Below the pieces are notes generated by a model, which saw nothing but the letters and a program-made list of their open reading frames with translations, made no database searches and had not been told where the DNA came from. DNA of 64,000 nucleotides from DASPOF01 sp035626155. Lineage in GTDB: Bacteria; Desulfobacterota; Binatia; Binatales; Binataceae. Below are positions 50,991 to 57,700 of this stretch, one piece after another (the stretch's first letter is position 1; every line of letters starts with the position of its first letter). Location: positions 6,600-70,599 of the forward strand of contig DASPOF010000065.1 in the NCBI GenBank assembly GCA_035626155.1, in the 5' to 3' direction. Position numbers and translations under genes: made by a program.

Positions 50991-51992
50991 CTACGCCGAC
51001 TTCTCGACCTTCTCGATGCGCTCGGCGCGGGCCGCGCCGTCGGCGGGACGCTCCTCGCGCTCGGGCTTTTCGCGCTCGACGCCGCGCTCCGTGCGGCCGA
51101 GCTTGGGGCCGAGATTGCTCTGCGTGAGGGTGTCGATGAACTTGCGTACCGCGGGCGACAACTCGCGCCCGCGCTTGTATATGATCGCGAGCGGACGCAG
51201 GAAGGTGCCTTCCTGGAATTCGAGCAGCCTCAGCGTTCCGCGCTGCACTTCGTTCTCGCAAGTGAGGCGCGGCACGATCGCGCATCCCAGCCCGATCTCG
51301 ACCGCGCGCTTGATGGTCTCGATGTTGTCGAACTCGAGCACGTAGTGCGGCTTGACGCCGTGCTGGCGCAGGAATCGGTCAGAAGCCTTGCGGGTCGCGA
51401 TATCGCGCTCGTAGCCGACGAACTTCTGGCCCGCAAGCGCGCTGAAGCTGACCTTAGTGTGCTTGGCGAGCGGGCTGTCGGGAGGAACGATAAGAACCAG
51501 CTCGTCGTGCCGGAACGCGATCGAGACGACCTGGCTGCGCTTGGCCGGGTACGCGACCACGCCCAGATCGATCTTGCCTTCGAGGAGATCCTCGTAAATC
51601 TTGCTCGAACGCAAGTACTCGAGATGGACATTGACCGCCGGGTAGTTGCGCAGGAATTCGCTCAGGTACGGCGGCAACTCGTGCAGTCCCACGCTATAGA
51701 CCGTGCCCACGCGAATCGTGCCGGCGATTACCGATCCGATCTCGCGAAGCCGGTTCTCCAGTTCCAGGAAACGGCGGACGATTTCCTTGCTCGCGCCGTA
51801 CAAAATCTGGCCGGCCGGAGTGGGTTTGACACCCGCGCGCCCGCGTTCTATCAATCGGCAGTCGTATTTCTCCTCGAGGCTGCGCACTTGCTGACTGACC
51901 GCGGATTGAGTGACGAAGTTCTGCGACGCGGCATAAGAAAAACTTCCGCTCTCGATGATGTCGCAGAAGACCTTTAGCGTTTCGATGTGCAT
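50991..51992 (-). CDS. LysR-family transcriptional regulator (probable gcdH regulator)
   Basis: A 333-aa regulator. I start at the ATG at 51992 (MHIETLKVFCDIIESGSFSYAA). The winged helix-turn-helix lies in residues 1-62, with SYAASQNFVTQSAVSQQVRSLEEKY as the recognition part. The effector-binding domain spans about 90-295, in two Rossmann-like lobes. The last 40 residues are a Glu/Arg-rich low-complexity tail, unusual for the family. It is divergent from the glutaryl-CoA dehydrogenase gene, the classic arrangement in which a LysR protein controls its neighbour, as GcdR does in proteobacteria. Confidence 0.92.
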   Translation of the reverse strand: MHIETLKVFCDIIESGSFSYAASQNFVTQSAVSQQVRSLEEKYDCRLIERGRAGVKPTPAGQILYGASKEIVRRFLELENRLREIGSVIAGTIRVGTVYSVGLHELPPYLSEFLRNYPAVNVHLEYLRSSKIYEDLLEGKIDLGVVAYPAKRSQVVSIAFRHDELVLIVPPDSPLAKHTKVSFSALAGQKFVGYERDIATRKASDRFLRQHGVKPHYVLEFDNIETIKRAVEIGLGCAIVPRLTCENEVQRGTLRLLEFQEGTFLRPLAIIYKRGRELSPAVRKFIDTLTQSNLGPKLGRTERGVEREKPEREERPADGAARAERIEKVEKSA

Positions 51993-52011
51993 AATAGCGC
52001 GCTTAAATATT

Positions 52012-52050
52012 AGGCTACGTGATACTCGACGATGAGGCAACTAGTAGCCT
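52012..52050. promoter_or_regulatory. Candidate LysR operator in the divergent lysR-gcdH region
   Basis: A perfect 7-bp inverted repeat, AGGCTAC (52012-52018) and GTAGCCT (52044-52050), with half-sites 32 bases apart, about three helical turns. It lies in the 239-base divergent gap, next to the regulator's start, where LysR proteins usually bind. The classic T-N11-A box is not clear, so this is tentative. Confidence 0.35.
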
Positions 52051-52231
52051 TGTTAAATCTGGGCGGCTTTGCTTATAACCCGGCAAATTTCGGGGCGCGG
52101 GTCGCGATCCACGGTGAATTCCGGCCCGCCTGGAGCGCGGCACGCCGGATGCGGGACTCATCGCCGCGCGAAGATCGAAATTTCACCGGTCGGCCGCGAA
52201 ATTCCTAAGACGCCATCCAGCGGAGCGTAAC

Positions 52232-53401
52232 ATGCCGAATTTATTGAGAGATTTGGATTATTTTCAGCTCGACGACCTGCTCCTGGCCGAGGAGCGCGCA
52301 ACCCGGGAAACCGTCCGGCGTTTCGTCCAGCGCGAGGTGCTTCCGCACATAGAGCAGCATTTCGCTAATGAAACCTTCGCGCGGGAGCTGATTCCGCAGC
52401 TCGCGGAGCTCGGAATCTTTGGCGCCAACTTGAAGGGCTACGGATGCGCCGGGATGAACAACGTGGCCTACGGCCTCATCATGCAGGAACTCGAGGCCGG
52501 CGACTCGGGCCTGCGTTCGTTCGCCTCGGTCCAGAGCGCCCTTTCCATGTACGCAATTTATGCGAATGGAACCGAGGAGCAGAAGAATCGCTACTTACCG
52601 GAGATGGCCCGGGGCCGGGTCATCGGATGCTTCGGCCTGACCGAACCCGATCACGGCTCCGACCCCGGTGGAATGGAAACCCGCGCCCGCCGCGACGGCA
52701 GCGGATGGGTGCTCAACGGGACCAAGCGGTGGATCACCAACGGTTCCATCGCCGACGTCGCGATCGTGTGGGCGCGCGTCGATGAGGGCATAACCGGCTT
52801 CCTCGTCGAGAAGGGAACCCCCGGCTTCTCGACCCGCGACATTCACGGGAAGTTCTCGATGCGCGCGTCGATCACCTCGGAGCTGATTTTCGAGGATGTC
52901 CGCCTGCCCGCCAGCGCCCATCTGCCCGAGGCGCGCGGGCTGAAGGCTCCGCTCGGATGTCTGACGCAGGCGCGCTATGGAATCGCGTGGGGCGCGGTTG
53001 GTGCGGCGCGCACCTGCTACAACTGCGCGCTCGACTACGTCAAGGCGCGCAAGCAGTTCTCGCGCCCGCTCGCCGGTTATCAGCTTGTTCAGAACAAGCT
53101 CGTGAAGATGCTCACGGAAATCACCAAGGCGCAGATGGTGTGCCTGAGGCTTGGGCGGCTCAAGGACGAAGGCCGCGCGCGCCCCGAGCACATCTCATTC
53201 GCCAAGCGCAATAACGTCGATGAGGCGCTCAAGATCGCCCGCGATGCGCGCGACATGCTCGGCGCCAATGGAATCGTGAACGAGTACCCGATCATCCGCC
53301 ACATGCTCAACCTCGAGACGGTGAACACGTACGAGGGCACCTTCGATGTGCATACGCTGATTCTTGGGCGCGACGTCACCGGCGAGAACGCGTTCGAGTA
53401 G
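52232..53401 (+). CDS. gcdH: Glutaryl-CoA dehydrogenase-like acyl-CoA dehydrogenase
   Basis: A 389-aa FAD enzyme that oxidises and decarboxylates glutaryl-CoA to crotonyl-CoA in lysine, tryptophan and aromatic degradation. FAD-binding segments CFGLTEPDHGSDPGGMETRAR near 131-151 and KRWITNGSIADVAIVWAR near 165-182 are intact. The catalytic base is Glu368 in NTYEGTFDVHTLILGR, the position and sequence typical of this enzyme, and the active-site Arg lies near 90 (GLRSFASVQSALSMYAI). The C-terminal four-helix domain is complete. Its divergent LysR gene probably controls it. Confidence 0.93.
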   Translation: MPNLLRDLDYFQLDDLLLAEERATRETVRRFVQREVLPHIEQHFANETFARELIPQLAELGIFGANLKGYGCAGMNNVAYGLIMQELEAGDSGLRSFASVQSALSMYAIYANGTEEQKNRYLPEMARGRVIGCFGLTEPDHGSDPGGMETRARRDGSGWVLNGTKRWITNGSIADVAIVWARVDEGITGFLVEKGTPGFSTRDIHGKFSMRASITSELIFEDVRLPASAHLPEARGLKAPLGCLTQARYGIAWGAVGAARTCYNCALDYVKARKQFSRPLAGYQLVQNKLVKMLTEITKAQMVCLRLGRLKDEGRARPEHISFAKRNNVDEALKIARDARDMLGANGIVNEYPIIRHMLNLETVNTYEGTFDVHTLILGRDVTGENAFE

Positions 53402-53444
53402 GAGCGAAGAGAAGTCCGCCGGCGATGCCGGCTCGCTTGCGCGC

Positions 53445-54875
53445 TTACGTTCCCGCCAGCTTGTGCGCGTACGCGGCGACGGTCTTGAAATCATACTCGC
53501 GATACGCCTGCAACTTCTCCGCCTCGAATCCGCCCTCGGCGTGCACCGCCAGAACCTCCTGGTAGCCGCCGAAATCCGAAGACGTGAGATCGCTGACGAG
53601 GTTGAGAAGCTTAAGGCGCCGTTCCGCATCGAAGCCCTTTGCGCCGCCGAGATAGCGGAGCACGTACCGGCGCGTCGCCTCGCTGCTTAAGTCCTCCTCG
53701 GACGGCGCAGTGACAAGCAGGCCGCCCGCGAGGTCCTGAACGATCTGCACGGCTTGATGATAGTTGTGCGCGAAATGGTACTTCGCGACGTTCACCAGCA
53801 GAGTGTTCGGCACCGCGACGCCGTCCTCGATGGTGCACGTTCGCGCGGCGTGCTCGATCAACCCGCGCACCGCGGTGTGATACGCGGCAAGCTGGGTGAG
53901 CTTGTCGCGCACGTGGCCCGCGCGGAGGATGCCGTTCGCCTCGGCCGCCGCGTATCCCGCGCCCACGAGCAGTTCGAGCAGCGGCAGCTTGTAGGAGACC
54001 GCGGTGAAGCGATGGAACCGCACGAAGGTCAGCGCGAGCAGCCCCGCGAACTCGATCTCGCCCTGCAGAAACACGCGCTCCCTGGGCACGAACACGTCAT
54101 CGAACACGGTCAGCGTCTCGATCATCTTGTGGCGCGCGCTGATCGGATGCTCGAAGGAATTCTTCCCGGCGCCGCCGTGCGCGCTCGCGATCAGTTTGAG
54201 CCCGGGCGTATCGATCGGGAGGGCGAATGCAACCGCGTACGCCTTGTCTTCCGCGCGCATCGCGCGCGTCGGCAGCACGATCACCTCGTTGCTGTTGGTC
54301 GCAACCGAGGTGTGCACCTTGGCGCCGCGCACGATGATTCCGTCGGGCCTTTCCTCGACGATACGGACGTAGTAGTCGGGATGCTCCTGCTCGGTGGGGC
54401 CGAGCGCGCGGTCGCCCTTCACATCGGTCTGCGCGACGGCCACCGCAAGATCGTTGTCGCGGCAGTATCGGTAATACTTGGCGATTCGCTCGCGATATTC
54501 GCCCTTGCCCGCCGCCGCCAGGCGCTCGCCTATGATGCGGAGCGCGAGCAGCGCATCGGTGCCGATCTCCTTGATCAGCACGACCAGGGTTGCGCCCTCG
54601 CGGGTCGCTACGGCGATGAGCGCGCTGCGTTTGAGCAGATCGTCGCCGTTTGCCGGAACCTGGTAATAGCGGCTGTACTCGCCGCCGTCCTCGCCAACGA
54701 CCGCGAGTTCGCGGTACTTCGGGTCTTCGGCCATCCGGTAGTCGAGCGCGGCGTGCTCGACCGCGATTCCGATAACCGGATGCGCGGTGACGTCGGGCAC
54801 TTTCTCGCCGCGGAAGAACACGGTGCGGCCGTCGCGCAGCGATGCTTTGTATTGGTCTGGGGTTCTGAGTCCCAT
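53445..54875 (-). CDS. 4-hydroxyphenylacetate 3-hydroxylase (HpaB)/4-hydroxybutyryl-CoA dehydratase family protein
   Basis: A 476-aa protein with the acyl-CoA-dehydrogenase-like fold. I start at the ATG at 54875 (MGLRTPDQYKASLRDGRTVFF), which matches family N-termini. Conserved segments are GEDGGEYSRYYQVPANGDDL, the KVHTSVATNSNEVIVLPTRAM strand region and HPISARHKMIETLTVFDDVFVPRERVFLQGE. The Cys ligands that hold the [4Fe-4S] cluster in the dehydratase are absent here, so a flavin-dependent hydroxylase or related role is more likely. It is convergent with gcdH and divergent from the SDR gene. Substrate unknown; the context suggests acyl-CoA or aromatic catabolism. Confidence 0.85.
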   Translation of the reverse strand: MGLRTPDQYKASLRDGRTVFFRGEKVPDVTAHPVIGIAVEHAALDYRMAEDPKYRELAVVGEDGGEYSRYYQVPANGDDLLKRSALIAVATREGATLVVLIKEIGTDALLALRIIGERLAAAGKGEYRERIAKYYRYCRDNDLAVAVAQTDVKGDRALGPTEQEHPDYYVRIVEERPDGIIVRGAKVHTSVATNSNEVIVLPTRAMRAEDKAYAVAFALPIDTPGLKLIASAHGGAGKNSFEHPISARHKMIETLTVFDDVFVPRERVFLQGEIEFAGLLALTFVRFHRFTAVSYKLPLLELLVGAGYAAAEANGILRAGHVRDKLTQLAAYHTAVRGLIEHAARTCTIEDGVAVPNTLLVNVAKYHFAHNYHQAVQIVQDLAGGLLVTAPSEEDLSSEATRRYVLRYLGGAKGFDAERRLKLLNLVSDLTSSDFGGYQEVLAVHAEGGFEAEKLQAYREYDFKTVAAYAHKLAGT

Positions 54876-55018
54876 GTTGGCCGGTACCTCGCTTGCGATG
54901 CGCCCGCGACGCAGGCGCTCGACTTGAACTTGGGCGAATCGCAAATATAGAAGCCGTTCGCGCCGGCTGTCCAACGCGGCGGCCCGGCGCATCCCGAGCG
55001 AAACGAGGAAGGCGCACG

Positions 55019-55783
55019 ATGGCGGCTCCAACGATGTTCGATCTGGCCGGGCAGGTTGCGGTGGTCACCGGGGGCAACGGCGGAATCGGCCGGGGTATCG
55101 CGCTCGGATTCGCCGAGGCGGGCGCGGCGGTCGCGATCCTTGCGCGCAACCAGCAGAAAAACCGCGAGGTGCTCGGCGAACTCGAGGCGCTCGGCGTTCC
55201 CGCGCTCGCGATCGAGCTCGACGTGATGCGCCGGCGCGACTTGCGCCCCGCGATGGAGGAGGTCGAGCGGCGGCTCGGCCCTGTGTCGATCCTCGTCAAT
55301 AACGCCGGCATTGCGATCGGCCGCAGCGCGCTCGCCTACGAGGAGGAGGCGTGGGACCGCGTGATCGAGACCAACCTCACGTCGTGTTTTTTGATGTCGC
55401 AAATCGCGGCGCGCTCGATGGCGAAGCGCAAGGCCGGCAAGATCATCAATATCGCGAGCGAGTATTCGCGTTTCGGCTCGGCAACGGTGGCGGCGTATTC
55501 GGCGTCCAAGGGCGGTGTCGTGCAGCTCACCAAATCGATGGCGATCGACTTTGCGGCGCACAACATCCAGGTCAATGCGATCGTCCCCGGCTGGATCGAG
55601 ACCGACATGACCGCGCCCATCAAGGCGAGCCCGTTCTACGAGGAAATCATCACACGCACTCCGGCCGGGCGCTTCGGCACGCCCGCCGAGTGCGCCGGCG
55701 CCGCGATATTTCTCGCCTCGCGCGCATCGGACTTCGTCACCGGGTCGATCGTCTGGGTTGATGGCGGATACGCCATCCGCTGA
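55019..55783 (+). CDS. Short-chain dehydrogenase/reductase
   Basis: A 254-aa classical SDR. The start at 55019 has GAGGAAGG upstream. The cofactor motif TGGNGGIGRG is at 17-26, LVNNAGIA near 87-94, the catalytic Ser in IASEYSRFG near 143-148 and the Tyr/Lys pair in YSASKGG near 160-166. PGWIETDMT near 190 follows. The ARNQQK segment after the second strand suggests NADP preference. It is normal length with the VDGGY ending of 3-oxoacyl-reductase-like proteins. It is divergent from the HpaB-like gene (143-base shared promoter region). Confidence 0.92.
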   Translation: MAAPTMFDLAGQVAVVTGGNGGIGRGIALGFAEAGAAVAILARNQQKNREVLGELEALGVPALAIELDVMRRRDLRPAMEEVERRLGPVSILVNNAGIAIGRSALAYEEEAWDRVIETNLTSCFLMSQIAARSMAKRKAGKIINIASEYSRFGSATVAAYSASKGGVVQLTKSMAIDFAAHNIQVNAIVPGWIETDMTAPIKASPFYEEIITRTPAGRFGTPAECAGAAIFLASRASDFVTGSIVWVDGGYAIR

Positions 55784-55836
55784 CGCTCTCGGAGCACTGT
55801 TTAACCAGCGCCGGTGATGCAATATCATCCGCCATC

Positions 55837-57360
55837 GTGACCTCCCGCAAACCCAGACGCGGCGTCCTGGCCAGGCCGCAATCCGGCGCGCTCGAAATGC
55901 CGCCGCTCAAGCCGCTTCGCGTGCTGGTCGCCGGCGAGGTGATACTCGACCGCTACCTCTGGGGCGACGTCGCGCGGATCTCGCCCGAAGCGCCCATCCC
56001 GGTGCTGCGGGTGGAACGGCGCGAGGAGAAACCCGGCAACGCCGGTTTCGTGATGGCGAACTTGCGCGCGCTCGGCGCCGACGTGAGCGCGCTCAGCGTG
56101 GTCGGCGACGATCGCGATGGCCGCCTGCTGCGCGGGATCTTCGGCGACCTCGGGATTGGCACGCGCTCGCTGATGACCGATCCCGATCGCCCGACGATCG
56201 TCAAGGAGCGGATGCTGGGTTCGGTCCAGGCGGCTCATCGCGGAACCCAGCAACTGCTCCGGGTGGACGAGGAGGACCCGAGTCCGCTCGCACCCGCGCG
56301 CGAGCGCGAGCTGATCGCGCGGCTGGGCAGGGAACTCAAGCGCGCCGACGGCGTGCTTGTCTCCGACATCAACAAGGGCCTGCTTACGCCCGCGATCCTG
56401 CGCGCAATTATCAGCGGCGCGCGCCGCCGCCGGATACCGGTCGTCGTCGATCCGCGGCTGACCGAGGATTTTTCGATTTACCGCGGCGCCAACGTCATCA
56501 CGCCCAATCGCTACGAGACGGAACTGGCGACCGGGATGAAGCTCACCGACCGCGACGCCTGGCGGCAGGCCGCCGAGATGCTCGTGCGCAAGCTCGGCCT
56601 CGATGCGTGCCTGGTCACGCTCGACCGCGACGGGATGTATCTTGCCGAGCGCGGCGGCGAGAACACGTACATCGCGACCGCGCCGCGCGAGGTGTATGAC
56701 GTGACCGGCGCCGGCGATGTCGTGCTCAGCGTGTTCGGGTTGTTTGCGATCGCGGGACTGGGCTACCAGTCGGCGGCCCGGATCGCGAACCTCGCCGCGA
56801 GCATCGAGGTCAGCCGCATCGGGACCGAAGTGATCACGCGCGAGGACCTCGCGCAGGCGCTCACCCCCGAGCACAACGGCTATGAGCGCAAGATCGTGTC
56901 GGCCGCGGAACTGGACGCGGCGCTCGAACGCGAGCGGCGCGCCGGCCATCGAATTGCCTTCACCAACGGGTGCTTCGACCTGCTGCACGCGGGACACATC
57001 CAGATTCTCTCCTTTGCGCGCGCGCATGCCGACCGCCTGGTGGTTGGGTTGAACAGCGATCGCAGCGTGCGCGCGCTCAAGGGCAAGGACCGCCCGATTT
57101 ATCCCGCCGCCGACCGCGCGCGAATTCTGGCGGCGCTCGAGCCGGTTGATTACGTGGTCATCTTCGATGAGACCCGCGCCGAGAAGATCATCCGCCGCGT
57201 CAAGCCCGACGTGCTGGTCAAGGGCGAGGACTGGCGCGGTAAGCCGATCGACGGGCAGGCGTTCGTCGAGTCTCGCGGCGGGCGCGTGGTGCTCGCGCCG
57301 CTGGCGGCCGGCCGCAGCACGAGCGCGACGATCGAGAAGATGTCCGCGCTCGGCCGGTAA
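55837..57360 (+). CDS. hldE: Bifunctional heptose 7-phosphate kinase/heptose 1-phosphate adenylyltransferase
   Basis: A 507-aa fusion of two enzymes of ADP-heptose synthesis for the LPS inner core. The PfkB/ribokinase domain (about 28-340) carries EVILDRYLWGDVARISPEAPIPVL, NAGFVMANLRALGA, and the anion-hole/catalytic DVTGAGDVVLSV near 288-299. The nucleotidyltransferase domain (about 365-500) has NGCFDLLHAGHIQIL with the HxGH motif, GLNSDRSVRALKGKDRPI and KGEDW. Its presence shows a Gram-negative outer membrane with heptose. The start is a GTG at 55837; an ATG at 55897 is the alternative. No other LPS gene is adjacent. Confidence 0.96.
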   Translation: MTSRKPRRGVLARPQSGALEMPPLKPLRVLVAGEVILDRYLWGDVARISPEAPIPVLRVERREEKPGNAGFVMANLRALGADVSALSVVGDDRDGRLLRGIFGDLGIGTRSLMTDPDRPTIVKERMLGSVQAAHRGTQQLLRVDEEDPSPLAPARERELIARLGRELKRADGVLVSDINKGLLTPAILRAIISGARRRRIPVVVDPRLTEDFSIYRGANVITPNRYETELATGMKLTDRDAWRQAAEMLVRKLGLDACLVTLDRDGMYLAERGGENTYIATAPREVYDVTGAGDVVLSVFGLFAIAGLGYQSAARIANLAASIEVSRIGTEVITREDLAQALTPEHNGYERKIVSAAELDAALERERRAGHRIAFTNGCFDLLHAGHIQILSFARAHADRLVVGLNSDRSVRALKGKDRPIYPAADRARILAALEPVDYVVIFDETRAEKIIRRVKPDVLVKGEDWRGKPIDGQAFVESRGGRVVLAPLAAGRSTSATIEKMSALGR

Positions 57361-57381
57361 GTCGAACCGCGACATGCCCAA

Positions 57382-57474
57382 GTGGGGCGGGCGGCCCTGC
57401 CCGCCGAACGATGCGCGGGCGTCCCCGCCCGCGCGACCCTTCCTCATTCCACGCGCGCCTCGCGTGGAATCCCG
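57382..57474 (+). repeat. Dispersed three-hairpin repeat, copy B
   Basis: Full-length partner of the copy at 21727-21824, 22 bases after the hldE stop. All three stems are perfect here: GGCGGGC/GCCCGCC, GCGCGGGCG/CGCCCGCGC and the 10-bp stem 57446-57455/57461-57470 around the invariant loop CGCCT. The C-G pair in the third stem replaces a T-A pair in copy A. Confidence 0.72.
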
Positions 57475-57643
57475 CGATTCTCTGGCGGCGCGGTAGTAAT
57501 GCCCGCGCGGAACCGAAGGCCCGGACTCCCCGGCCCCGCCGCGAATTAAGCCAGCAATTCAGATTTCATTTCGGGAGCGTGACAGCCGGCGCTTGACAAA
57601 AAGCGCTGGGGTGGGGGTAAGCGTTGCCAACCATAGGTGAACT

Positions 57644-57675
57644 CGAGACCGCTCATAGTTGATTCACCGGTCTCG
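57644..57675 (+). promoter_or_regulatory. Leader inverted repeat upstream of the propeller gene
   Basis: A perfect 8-bp inverted repeat, CGAGACCG (57644-57651) with CGGTCTCG (57668-57675), around a 16-base AT-rich loop, 25 bases before the ATG at 57701. It could be an operator or an mRNA hairpin near the ribosome site. No known riboswitch core was recognised. Confidence 0.35.
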
Positions 57676-57700
57676 CGGTGCGATTGCGCAAGGGGGCAAA

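Larger units (their letters stand above)
57361..57700 (+). other. Intergenic region between hldE and the propeller gene
   Basis: A 340-base gap. It holds dispersed-repeat copy B (57382-57474), a TTGACA at 57593-57598 that lies inside a small AGCGCTTGACAAAAAGCGCT palindrome but has no clear -10, and a leader inverted repeat at 57644-57675. I see no gene; short frames through it are shadows. Confidence 0.7.

Noticed and set aside
55825..57447. 540-codon minus-strand frame opposite hldE
   Set aside because: No recognisable domain; hldE on the other strand carries all catalytic motifs of both its domains.
57541..57700. Possible cyclic-di-GMP riboswitch in the leader of the propeller gene
   Set aside because: The stem-loops present do not match the GEMM core and tetraloop receptor; only a simple inverted repeat is supportable.
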